Below, one piece after another: positions 46,148-56,600 of a DNA stretch of 64,000 bases (its first letter is position 1; the number at the start of each line of letters is the position of its first letter). Position numbers and translations under genes: made by a program. Under the pieces are notes generated by a model. That model was not told the DNA's origin. It ran no database searches and worked only from the letters and a program-made list of their open reading frames with translations. Origin of the DNA: Eleginops maclovinus (taxonomy: Eukaryota; Chordata; Actinopteri; Perciformes; Eleginopidae); contig NC_086362.1 in the NCBI RefSeq assembly GCF_036324505.1, forward strand, positions 4,399,043 through 4,463,042, in the 5' to 3' direction.

Positions 46148-46574
46148 AGCCACTGATGTGTTTGCGGTGTCTAGAGCTAGCCTAGCTGCTAGCAAACTAC
46201 ACTTGCTAACCAAAAACGAGCTTAAGTGAAACACTTGCTTGTTATTTCCTGGCCAAAGTAGCTCTCTCCCACAACGACAGCTTTTATAGTGTTTGTTTCA
46301 CCCATGAGGTTAAAGGGCAACTCTAACCTCATCAGCTGCAACCTGTTGACACATGATTGTTGCTAATGAGCTGTGGCTGTGACACTTGAGGGCCTCTGAT
46401 TGGTTGTTGAAAAAAGACTTACCTATAAAAGCTTGACTAGCTGTCAGCATAAGACATTGCTGGTTTGGCCAGGATATACATCAAGCAAGTGCTTCACTTT
46501 CGCTTGTGTTGGCTAGCAGGGGTAGTTTGCTAGCAGCTAAGCTAGCTTTAGACACTGCAGCCACATCAGTGGCT
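46148..46574. promoter_or_regulatory. Divergent promoter region shared by ZPAX genes A and B
   Basis: 427 bp separate the start codons of A (minus) and B (plus). TATAAAAG occurs on the minus strand at 46281-46288 for A and on the plus strand at 46424-46431 for B, each 134-143 bp upstream of its ATG and pointing outward. An inverted CCAAT box (ATTGG, 46399-46403) lies 20 bp before the B TATA box; gene C has the same pair. E-box-like motifs CAGCTG (46333-46338) and CACATG (46350-46355) lie between the TATA boxes. E-boxes are known binding sites of the oocyte factor FIGLA in zp promoters, but binding here is inference. The 5' leaders of A and B are inverted copies, both containing TTTGCTAGCAGCTA close to the ATG. 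Confidence 0.7.
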
Positions 46575-49500
46575 ATGACTCCTGGGGTTTGTCTAAGGTA
46601 AGGTTCTTTCATGGAAATAAGTTGTAAATTGCTTTCAGTGCATCTTAAGCTTCCAATTTAGGCCTATATATGCTTACAGTGTGACCTTGCTCCTGTCCAT
46701 GTGGGCAACTGCGAAATGTGAACAACTTCCTGATGGTAAGGATGGAAATGTCTACTTAGAACCTGGAGCTGTTGGCAGATGTCTTCACCTGCACTTTTTG
46801 GTTTTACAGGAGCTTTTCAGACTGTGTGTCATGATCGCTTTCTCATGCAAGCAGTTGATCTCTCCTTTGCTGGCGAAGACCATCGTTTTGAGGCAGTTGG
46901 TAAGTTCTGCACAGCTTACCAACCTTTTGAGAAACCATGTGCCATATGGGTCTAAAAATACTGTATGTTAATCTGCTACCACAGTGTATGGAGCAAAGAT
47001 TGCCAGGTGTGGCATTTAGTTTAAAGTCAGGGTGCTCTAGTCTGGTAAGACTGACCAGTTTCCACTTCATTTTTCATTCATGTTTCAATGATCAGATTTA
47101 CTACATGTGATTGTCTTTCAGATGAGACGGGCATGCATCCCGTCACTAAGGAGAATGAAGCACAGTGTGGCTACAGTGTCAGTGCAGTCCCTCTTCTGGG
47201 CCTTATGTTGTATCGAGCCTATTACTTCAGCTGTCACACTGAAAACAAAGTGTGTAGAACTTACTAATAAAACAGTTTGTTATTATGTCAATTTTTGGCC
47301 AGATTAAGTGTGACCTCCTGCCATGTGCTACTCTTTCAGGATGATAAAATGTTCACATTTGACTTCAAACTGATTACTTCAAAGGATGGAAAGGAGGTAA
47401 TTTATCCTCTGAACAAGACTTGTTCTCCTTCTCTCCCATGGTCTCCAGAGAAGTTACCTGTGAGAGCAACTTCATGGAGGTATTCTTTATTTATTTGTAA
47501 CATTTCACTAAAGGCTGTTGGATGCCTATTCACCATGATTTCTCTTGTAGGTGTCTGTGAGAAGTGATGTTGCCTGTCCAACTGGGACACGGAGGGATGA
47601 CTGGGATGCTGTTACCCAAACGGTATCTATGGCAGTGCATTCAGGGACCGGATGGTAATTGTTATGGGACTGAAATTAGAAAACGTGCAGGCAAAAAAAG
47701 CATGGATTAATGTGTTCCGTCCTATATCTTTCCAGGCTTACGCCTCAGCCACCTCAGATTGGCAGGTGATGTTCCAGAGGGTGGGTGAGGAGCCGACTCC
47801 CATGAGCCTTGATGAAGCGCATGAGCTACGCTATGAGTTTCTCTTGACTGATGGAAGGCTGGTATTTCGTGCTCCCTATGGACAACCTCACTCATTCTAC
47901 ACTGAGGTATCGCACTGATATTGTCTGTTTAGTAAAGTCTTTAGTCTTAAGGTGGGTTCAAGCGGGCTCCCTCCCCAGGTGAATGGCGTTCCAGTAGAGA
48001 CGATCCATGCTACCCTGTTCTCCAGACAAAACTGGGTTGTCCTCATGGTTGACCTGGTCGCTGCTTGCTCTATGGGTCAGTGTTGCAATGTCCTTTTCTT
48101 GCTTGATGATAAGCAACAACTAATTCAGGTGTAATGTCCATAGATGTGGGATCCTATGATGACAGCGGCTACATGATGTGGAGGACTCCTGAGGTGCTGC
48201 ACCCATCAATGTCTGGTCTACACGAGACTCAATTCAACATTGGCATCAATAGTGAACCTGTGGAGCCTACGGTTGCAGAGGAGAGGGGCTACATTGTGGA
48301 AAAGGACCACGGTACAGTCAGGATCAGCATCCCCTACAACACTGAGGGAGGATACAGGAAGGTTATGATGCATTGACTTAACAAGTTCAATTTCTGATCT
48401 AGTGGTGGCGTTGCATGGTAAATTAAAGATTGTGCTTCTACTTGATAACTGTTGCAGAGCTTAGTGTCTGGCGACCTCTACGAAGTCTACTTCTTTGACC
48501 TTTACTTGGAGCAAGTGTCACTGGCTGAAGATCATATGGATACCAGACTTCGATTTCGCAAGACACTGACCACTCCCCTGCTGCCACGCCCTGTGTTCAC
48601 TGAAAACAGTAAGTCTATTTACCAACACGTCGTCCAGTTGATGAAACAATAATTTAATTTTCATTTCAGAAACAGTTCCTGAGGAGCGCGTGTTCACGGT
48701 CTACCTCGGAGACGTGCCTGATGATGTGGCGTTGGTTGCTGTTCATTTGAATGGACAAGCATTTACAGTTCCCTTTATGAATGCACTCGGCCACACCATC
48801 ACCAAGGTTATTCATCCCAACAACACGCATGGCTACACTCTGAAAGTGTCTATGGAGGACCCTGTTATCAGGCAGCAGGTAAAGGTTTTTAAATGATTTG
48901 TTCAGTAAAATCTGACGTCATGCTGGTCTATTCATGGAGACGTCAACTTGCTTGGCTCGGCTGTAATTTGTGTGTTCTGTTTCCAAGTTCTCCAAAGAAG
49001 ATGGTGCCATGCAGCACACTCTAGAAATCAACTACACCCTGACTGTTTTGCCTGAATATGAGCCTTTTTACCACCTGGCCTCAGTGATGGCATTTACTGA
49101 TGTCTGTAAGTTGCAAACCATATTTTCAGACTCTGTAGTAAGTACTTGTGCATGAAGCAGAGACTATTGTCCTGTACTCAACAGCCCCACCAGTGTTTGA
49201 CGCTGTCTGTACGGAGTCTGGCATCAGCTTCAAGCTGGACCGCCGGCCTTTTGACTACCTCTGGGAGATCACTATCGGCTCAGACCTGCTGACTTCAGAG
49301 CTGGCAGACCAGCATGGCTACATCATGAGCACCGATAGCAACAGTCTGCTGCTCGAGGTGCCCCTCTTCAGTCATGGCTTCAAGAGCACGGTAAGATGAT
49401 GCTGATTGGAAGCAAATGCTCTTGAATGTGCAAGCTGAGATAAATTAACTGCATTTGTATGTTTTTATAGGAAGCCACTTTGAAGGGATTCTTTGGCACT

Positions 49501-50557
49501 TTTGAAATCACCATGCGAGATCCTGAAACATCTGAAGTCCAGAGCTCCTCCGTCAAGACTTGTCCGTTCTCTACTACTGAACTCATCAGTAAGAAGAAAC
49601 TGTTGTGTTTTTTTTCCGTTAGCGCTGAGGGGGTTTTAATACGCGTCAACTAAATCACTTTTCTCTAGTGTGTTCGACTGATGGGAGGCTGACTGTGGTG
49701 GCTGACTTGTCTCTGGCCATGCCAAATGGAGGCAATCCCACAAGAACCAACCTGAGGGACAAATACTGTGGACCCAAAGAGACAGACGGCACCAGGGCTC
49801 TGTTCTCTTTTCCACTCAACAGCTGTGGCTCCACCGTCAAGGTACTGATTTCCTCAAGCTGACATGTAGATCCTGATATGTGTGCCTACACTCAAATGTT
49901 ATGCTTTGTTTTTCCAGCTCGGCAAGGAGTACGTGACATACGAAAACGAGATTTTCTTCAGCAAGAAGCTGCGGGCTCTGAAAAATCCAGCAGATCCCAT
50001 TAATAATATTGACAGGTTTATATTTAACCCAAATTCTTGGCCATTTACCCTTTTTAATCACAAGGTAACTTATTAATCCCCTTGTTCTTGCAGGGTAACA
50101 GTACAGTGTACGTATCCTCTCTCTGGACTGTTCCGCCTCTTCTCAGTATACAAGTTTGAGTCGGACCTAGCCGGTGTCGGTCGCATTCTGCATTCTTTGC
50201 TATCCACTGAAGGTAAGTAGTGTACCTGATTAAACCACATATTTGAAATGAAATGCTGACAATCTGTTTGGTCTTTAGGTCTGCGGAGTCCCACCATGGA
50301 GCCCACTTCAGTGACTCATTCTCCAGTGCACACTACCAGACGCACCCGAAGACCTGTGTCGATGAGACCCGGGTACCAGCCTCCTGCAAAATACATCAAA
50401 GTGTCCAGCTTCCTGAAGAATCTTCCTAAGAAAGGCAAGTTGGATATTTGGAATGAGGTCAACATTAAGTCACTTTTTTCTTTTAATCCTTAATGAATTC
50501 TCTTTTGCAGGAGCTAAAGGACAACTGAAGACTAAAATCAATCCATTTCCTTCGTAA
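46575..50557 (+). CDS. zpax1: ZPAX-type egg-coat gene B with a one-base frameshift (candidate pseudogene)
   Basis: Paralogue of A and C in opposite orientation. Exons: 46575-46597, 46680-46735, 46810-46899, 47122-47249, 47340-47479, 47551-47622, 47736-47906, 47979-48075, 48144-48361, 48458-48608, 48670-48878, 48988-49105, 49185-49390, 49471-49588, 49669-49841, 49918-50015, 50094-50212, 50279-50434, 50511-50557. All splice sites except the last donor (GC, at 50435) are GT-AG. Exon 5 is 140 nt where gene C has 141; one base is missing around 47446 in the WSPREVTC motif. Normal splicing then gives a stop at once in exon 6. Every other exon is open in the expected frame, so the loss is recent, is an assembly error, or is bypassed. 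A cryptic GTGAGA donor at 47460 would make exon 5 120 nt and keep the frame at the cost of the motif's Cys. Signal peptide, ZP module and TRRTRR cleavage motif are otherwise present. Without the deletion the protein would be 796 residues. Confidence 0.8.
48975..50431 (+). repeat. Left arm of a 1.45-kb inverted repeat (3' half of gene B)
   Basis: This segment is almost identical, in exons and introns, to the reverse complement of 52687-54140. Examples are the intron after exon 14, which differs only in a short T/G-run, and exon 18, which differs at a few bases. The similarity stops abruptly at CTTCCTAAG at the end of exon 18. The arms flank a spacer of about 2.25 kb. Confidence 0.92.
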
Positions 50558-50636
50558 TTGCATGATTTGTATTTAAATGTAAAGGTTTATAAATTGGTCT
50601 TTAAAATATGTTTGTCTCATTGAGCTTTGGTCAAAT

Positions 50637-50712
50637 GCACACAATGTTGGGTAGCTTCAAGTTCAGGTCGGCACACAATGTTGGGTAGCTTCAAGTTCAG
50701 GTCGGCACACAA
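50637..50712 (+). repeat. 34-bp tandem duplication downstream of gene B
   Basis: A 34-bp unit beginning GCACACAATGTTGGG is present twice perfectly (50637-50670 and 50671-50704) followed by the first eight bases of a third. Confidence 0.95.
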
Positions 50713-50744
50713 GCCTGACATAACAACCTAAAGGTGGTTCAGCC

Positions 50745-50985
50745 TCTGTTCAGAGCATTTTTTGTGAACACTCCACTTCCATTACAACTTTCAAATCTCA
50801 ACTGAAAACATATCTATTCAGACAAGCCTACTCCCTTTAATTCAATTTCTCCTTGTACACTGTTTTATTACGTATTTTTTTAACAGCTTCCTCTTATGAA
50901 TGTTTGACTACTGGAGGGTTTTTCGTTTTAGTTTGACCTTGAGTGTTTAGAAAGGTGCCCATAAATAAAATGTATTATGATTCCT
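50745..50985 (+). mobile_element. 3' end of an L2-like LINE (plus strand)
   Basis: The text encodes TFKSQLKTYLFRQAY, the C-terminal tail motif of L2-type LINE reverse transcriptase proteins in fish. It is followed by an AT-rich tail ending ATAAATAAAATGTATTATGA, the usual 3' end. Only this end remains. Confidence 0.65.
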
Positions 50986-51119
50986 GAGCTGCTACGTTGA
51001 AACGAGCTTAAGTCTAGGTGCAAGCTGAGCATTTTGTGGCTAAAGAGTAACTTGTGCAAAATCAGACTTCCTAGTGTTGCGCGGGGCTGAGTAGTTAACA
51101 TTTAAAATGTGTTAAATAC

Positions 51120-51715
51120 AGTAGGCACGTTTATTTATATAGCACCTTTCAACACAAGGCAAATCAAAGTGCTTTACAAAAATGAAAGACATGAGTATTT
51201 AGAAGTAGTGCAGCATAAACACATTATAAAAAGGCGTTTAAAAGCAAAGATAATCAAATGCAACAGATATAATATATACAAATAAAAGTTGCAATGTTAA
51301 GAACAGTTCAATTAAAAGCAGCAGCAAAAATAAATGCTTCAGCCTGGATTTAAAAGTAGTAAGAGTAGCAGCGGACCTGCAGGGTTCTGGGAGTTTGTTC
51401 CAGATATTTGGAGCATAATAACTGAACGCTGCTTGAGTTTTAATTCTGGGGACGGAAAGCTGACCCGTCCCAGAAGACCTGAGTTGTGGATGGTTCATAA
51501 TGTAGGAGGTCAAATGTATTTTGGGCCTAAACCATTCAATGCTTTATAAACCAGCAGCAGACATTTTAAATCAATTCTTTGACAGACAGGAAGCCAGTGT
51601 AAAGACCTCAGAACTGGAGTGATGTGATCCACTCTCTTAGTGTTAGTGAGGACTCGAGCAGCAGTGTTCTGAATCAGCTGCAGCTTTCTAGAAAATGCTG
51701 TTCTGACCTAAAATC
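51120..51715 (-). mobile_element. 3' end of an L2-like LINE (minus strand), dead
   Basis: On the minus strand an open frame (51513-51238) contains LSVPRIKTQAAFSYYAPNIW and then NKLPEPCRSAATLTTFKSRL, the C-terminal end of LINE reverse transcriptase proteins. It is followed by a 3' region ending in GGTGCTATATAAATAAACGT. The rest of the element is missing. Its orientation is opposite to the LINE tail at 50745-50985. Confidence 0.7.
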
Positions 51716-51717
51716 CA

Positions 51718-51905
51718 TCTACAGCCCTGGAGAAAATTAAGAGACCACTTCAGCATTGTCATTTTCTCTCTATAGGTATGTCTTTGAGTTACTTTTTTAG
51801 TTTTATTGTATTCTATAAACTACTGACCATATTTCTCTGGAATGGCTGCCATGCATGTAGAGATAAAGATTTGGAGTGGTCTCAATTTTCTGAAGGTGTA
51901 TAAGC
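51718..51905. repeat. Interspersed fish repeat fragment
   Basis: The phrase CTGGAGAAAATTAAGAGACC followed by ACTTCAGC, and a second part with GAGTGGTCTCAATTTTCTGA, are the two ends of a widespread fish dispersed element in a short internally deleted form. Confidence 0.55.
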
Positions 51906-52600
51906 AGCTAAGGCACTATTAGGACGTATTTTGCATGCAATGGCACATGCTTTTTGGCTCCCTGCATTATGTTGTACAGAAATGACAAAAGCCATCTGGG
52001 AAGTCACAAGAATCCCTGTTCAACCTCAACTAAAACTGCCATGGAATCACAATTACAGAATCCCTTTATTCATCCCACAGAGGGGAAATTTAAAACTTGC
52101 AGTGTTTGATTTTTACTTAAATGCCAAATTATATTCATTTAATGGCAAAAGAAAATGGGCAGTTTAATACAATCTACTTGGCCTCTTTGGAAGGTGTCTA
52201 CACCAAGTCAGATGCATTTGAAATTGTTTACATATGCAAGAGTATCAAACTTTGTATGGTCTGTTGGTGAAAAGGGAAATTCAGGTGCATTTGTCTTGGC
52301 CATGTACAGCTCTAGGATTAACTTTTGAAACTTAAATTTAACTTCAAGTTTGTACAAAGTGTGAACTGCTTGTATACATGTACAGAACTGTTCAGGTGTC
52401 ATAGAAATATCTAAGTTAGGGCCATTTTCACATGCTGAATATTTCACTGAGGTTAGAAAGCCGTCACATTGCCTGCAGTCTGAACAGACTCAAGGGAATT
52501 TCAGTGGTTTCATGAAACATGGCTGTCTGATCAGCAAACAAGCGTTTGTCTTCAGCATAGATTGGGGTCTCAAATGACAGCACAACATGATTTTTTTTTA
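51906..52600. other. Remainder of the spacer between genes B and C
   Basis: No exon was recognised. A short segment around 52049-52090 (CCCTTTATTCATCCCACAGA) looks like the reversed 3' end of another non-LTR element. The rest shows nothing I can name. Confidence 0.45.
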
Positions 52601-52608
52601 TAGACACA

Positions 52609-52614
52609 TTTATT
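52609..52614 (-). terminator. Polyadenylation signal of ZPAX gene C
   Basis: AATAAA on the minus strand, 27 bases after the stop codon of gene C. Gene B has no AATAAA at the matching place. Confidence 0.65.
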
Positions 52615-52641
52615 GATAGTTACACTAGAAACATACATCTC

Positions 52642-55600
52642 TTAATACATTCTTGGATTTATTTTGGATTGCAGAGTTCCTTTCTTCTTAGGAAGATTCT
52701 TCAGGAAGCTGGACACTTTGATGTATTTTGCAGGAGGCTGGTACCCGGGTCTCATCGACACAGGTCTTCGGGTGCGTCTGGTAGTGTACACTGGAGATTG
52801 AGTCACTGAAGTGGGCTCCATGGTGGGACTCCGCAGACCTAAAGACCAAACAGATTGTCAGCATTTCATTTCAAATATTTGGTTTAATCAGGTACACTAC
52901 TTACCTTCAGTGGATTGCAAAGAATGCAGAATGCGACCGACACCGGCTAGGTCCGACTCAAACTTGTATACTGAGAAGAGGCGGAACAGTCCAGAGAGAG
53001 GATACGTACACTGTACTGTCACCCTGCAAGACAAAAGAGGATTAATAAATTACCTTGTGATTAAAAAAAGGGTAAATGGCCAAGAATTTGGGTTAAATAT
53101 AAACCTGTCAATATTATTAATGGGATCTGCTGGATTTTTCAGAGCCCGCAGCTTCTTGCTGAAGAAAATCTCGTTTTCGTATGTCACGTACTCCTTGCCG
53201 AGCTGGAAAAACAAAGCATAACATTTGAGTGTAGGCACACATATCAGGATCTACATGTCAGCTTGAGGAAATCAGTACTTTGACAGTGGATCCACAGCTG
53301 TTGAGTGGAAAAGAGAACAGAGCCCTGGTGCCGTCTGTCTCTTTGGGTCCACAGTATTTGTCCCTCAGGTTGGTTCTTGTGGGATTGCCTCCATTTGGCA
53401 TGGCCAGAGACAAGTCAGCCACCACAGTCAGCCTCCCATCAGTCGAACACACTAGAGAAAAGTGATTTAGTTGACGCGTATTAAAACCCCCTCAGCGCTA
53501 ACGGAAAAAAAACAACAGTTTCTTCTTACTGATGAGTTCAGTAGTAGAGAACGGACAAGTCTTGACGGAGGAGCTCTGGACTTCAGATGTTTCAGGATCT
53601 CGCATGGTGATTTCAAAAGTGCCAAAGAATCCCTTCAAAGTGGCTTCCTATAAAAACATACAAATGCAGTTAAGTTATCTCAGCATGCACATTAAAGAGC
53701 ATTTGCTTCCAATCAGCATCATCTTACCGTGCTCTTGAAGCCATGACTGAAGAGGGGAACCTCGAGCAGCAGACTGTTGCTATCGGTGCTCATGATGTAG
53801 CCATGCTGGTCTGCCAGCTCTGAAGTCAGCAGGTCTGAGCCGATAGTGATCTCCCAGAGGTAGTCAAAAGGCCGGCGGTCCAGCTTGAAGCTGATGCCAG
53901 ACTCCGTACAGACAGCGTCAAACACTGGTGGGGCTGTTGAGTACAGGACAATAGTTGCTCTGCTTCATGCACAAGTACTTACTACCAAGTCTAAAAATAT
54001 GGTTTGCAACTTACAGACATCAGTAAATGCCATCACTGAGGCCAGGTGGTAAAAAGGCTCATATTCAGGCAGAACAGTCAGGGTGTAGTTGATTTCTAGA
54101 GTGTGCTGCATGGCACCATCTTCTTTGGAGAACTAGGAAACAGAACATACAGGTTTTACCAAAGGAGGGTGAGGTTACCATGAATATTGTAAAAAAGTAT
54201 ACATTTTAAGACCTTTACCTGCTGCCTGACAATAGGATCAGCCATAGACACCTTCAGAGTGTAGCCATGCGTGTTGTTGGGATGAATAACCTTGGTGATG
54301 GTGTGGCTGCTTACATTCATAAAGGGAACTGTAAATACTTGTCCATTCAAATGAACAGCAACCAACCCCACGTCTTCAGGCACGTCTCCGAGGTAGACTG
54401 TGAACATGCGCTGCTCAGGAACTGTTCCTGAAATGAAAGTCAAATTACATTATTGTTGCAGCAACTGTACGATGAGTTTGTCATTAGACTTACGGTTTTC
54501 ACTGTAAAGAGGGCGGGGCAGCAGGGGAGTAGCCAGTGTCCTGTGAGCACGAAGTCTGGTGTCCATCTGATCTTCACCAAACAACATTTGCTCCAAGTAC
54601 AGCGCAAAGACGTAGAACTCGAAGAGGTCGCCAGACACCAAGCTCTGCAAAAATGAATTCAGTCAATTTTACCGCTGATCACAAGTCCCTACACATCTGA
54701 TATCGGGGCCTCCTGACCTTCCGGATTGCTCCTTCAGCGTTATAGGGGATGCTGATCTGGAGTGTGCCATTATACTTCTCCACAATGTAGCCCCTCTCCT
54801 CTGCGACTGGCTTTTCAACAAGTTCGCCATCGACTCCGATTTTGACCCGAGTCTCGCTTTCACTAGTCATCAGAGGGTGCAGCACCTCAGGAGTGTCCCA
54901 CATCATGTAGCCGCTGTTGTCATAAGAGCCTTCATCTGTGGACATGACAGAATTATAGCTTTGGATGTTGTACCATCAACAGGTAAAATCATTAAGCCAC
55001 ATCCTAAAATATTGAAATACTGACGCATTGAGCAAGCAGCGACCAGGTCAACCATGAGGACAACCCAGCTTTGTCTGGAGAACAGAGTAGCATGGACAGC
55101 CTCTACTGGAACACCCTTCACCTGGAAAGACTCAACTGGTTTTGGACTCAGCTTTACAAAAACAGGCATTGATGTACTATGCAACTACGCGCAAAAACAT
55201 AACAACATCTTGTACGTTTACCTCAGCGCTGAATGATTCAGGTTGTCCATACGGGGCACGTAAAACCAGCCTGCTGTCCGTCAAGTGAAACGCATAGCCC
55301 CGCTTATGAGCTTCAGAAAGGTTCATTGGCAGCACCCGCTCATCTCCGTGCAACATAACCTGCCAGTCTGAAGTTGCCGAGGTATATGCCTAGAAGAGAC
55401 ACATTTCATGGTTGTGCTTGTGGGTTATTCAAGTCATACATACAAGGTGCAGCAATATTAAAAAACATACAGATTTTAGAGCAGCATTCCAGTCTTCTTT
55501 CTTTGTCTCAGACGGACACGTGACCTCACTCTTCACAGACACCTACAGAGAAACAAGGGTTAGTTAAGATCTAAAACAATCCAAAAATACTTTGCCGTGA

Positions 55601-56392
55601 CCAAGCTTACCTCCATGTAGTTGACCTCACAGGTGACCTCTCTCGGAGACCAGGGGAGAGATGGAGAACAGGTCTTGTTCAAGGCATAGGTGGCAATCTT
55701 TCCTTCAATTGCAACAACCAGGTTGAAGTTGAAGGTGAAGACTTCATCATCCTGAAAAAGTAGAATGAAGGGGTTGCCACACAACAGAACACCCAAATAC
55801 TGTTGTGTATGCCAAGTGTACTAACCTTGTTTTCAGTATGACAGCTAAAATACGAGGCTCGGAGCTCCACATGGCCAAGCATAGGGAGAACGCCAATACT
55901 GTAGCCACACTGTGCTGCAGACTGCTTAGTGATGGCATACACACCGCTCTCATCTGGAAGACAATCACATTAGTTGTTAGACCGCACCTGCATTTGCCAA
56001 ATTGTAATCTTCAGGCATCTTTTGCTCAGATGCTCCAGTTTAAGGTTTGCATTTGTAATGAAGCTGTGCAGGACTTACCAACTGCCTCAAAGTGAGGATT
56101 ACTCCCGGTGAAGGCGAGATCAACAGCTATCACGAAGAAGCGATCATGACACTCCATCTGTATGGCTTCTGCAGAAACAAATAAGAGCTGTCAAAATAGT
56201 TCACAATTTAGCCGATAAGCAAACATTTAATGTCTTACCTTTGGGAATATCACATTTTGCCGTTGTCCACATAGACAGCAGCAAGGTCACCCTGTAAGAC
56301 AAAAGCACAGGATCACATGTATAGTAATCTATTGTCAACAGCTAGAAAGACTTCAGAAAATCAACATACCCAAGGCAAAAGTCCAAAGCCAT
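52642..56392 (-). CDS. zpax1: ZPAX-type egg-coat zona pellucida protein, gene C
   Basis: Intact paralogue of A and B. Exons (minus): 56392-56370, 56291-56239, 56168-56079, 55953-55826, 55751-55611, 55542-55471, 55389-55222, 55121-55025, 54935-54718, 54644-54494, 54427-54219, 54132-54015, 53933-53728, 53647-53530, 53451-53279, 53202-53105, 53023-52905, 52838-52642. The lengths sum to 793 codons with stop. It starts MALDFCLG with a hydrophobic core (LLLSMW), then MECHDRFF, QCGYSIGVLPM, NKTCSPSLPWSPREVTC, SDWQVM, NNTHGYTLKV, and a full ZP module (VCTESGISFKL, KTCPF, CSTDG, KYCGP, NSCGS, VQCTYPL). After the module comes TTRRTRRPVS, which fits a furin-type cleavage site as in other ZP proteins, then a short basic tail and no membrane span. 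The terminal intron present in A and B is missing, so the last two exons are fused. The 3' half is nearly identical to gene B. Confidence 0.87.
52687..54140 (-). repeat. Right arm of the 1.45-kb inverted repeat (3' half of gene C)
   Basis: Reverse-complement partner of 48975-50431. Exon and intron sequence are both conserved; mismatches are scattered single bases and short indels. Confidence 0.92.
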
Positions 56393-56600
56393 CGCAACTG
56401 ATGTGTGGGCAGTGTCTAAAGCTAGCTTAGCTGCTAGCAAACTACTCCTGCTTCAACACAAGCTCAAAAGTAACACTTGCTTGGTGTATAATCCTGACCA
56501 AACTAGCAACATGCCTTGCTGTCTGCTGGAGTAGCTTTTATAGGCCTGTTTATTCACCGACCAATCAGAAGCAGTTACAGCCACAGGTGCAGGTCATTAG
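56393..56600 (-). promoter_or_regulatory. Promoter and 5' leader of ZPAX gene C
   Basis: On the minus strand TATAAAAG lies at 56535-56542, about 143 bp before the ATG. An inverted CCAAT box (ATTGG, at 56561-56565) lies about 20 bp further upstream. The leader ends with TTTGCTAGCAGCTAAGCTAG, then TTTAGACACTGC, shared almost exactly with gene B and slightly changed in A. Two CACCTG E-boxes lie upstream (around 56584-56625). Confidence 0.65.

Noticed and set aside
48129..48143. Acceptor at 48128 for gene B exon 9
   Set aside because: The later acceptor (CATAG at 48139-48143) gives an exon of 218 nt, the same as in C and D, and aligns with the DEGSY-type start of the other copies.
51238..51513. 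91-codon minus-strand open frame as a possible gene
   Set aside because: It is the C-terminal remnant of a LINE reverse transcriptase protein, not a host gene.
52811..53221. 136-codon plus-strand open frame matching another at 50073-50306 on the minus strand
   Set aside because: Both are antisense readings of the last exons of genes C and B; they look alike because of the inverted repeat.
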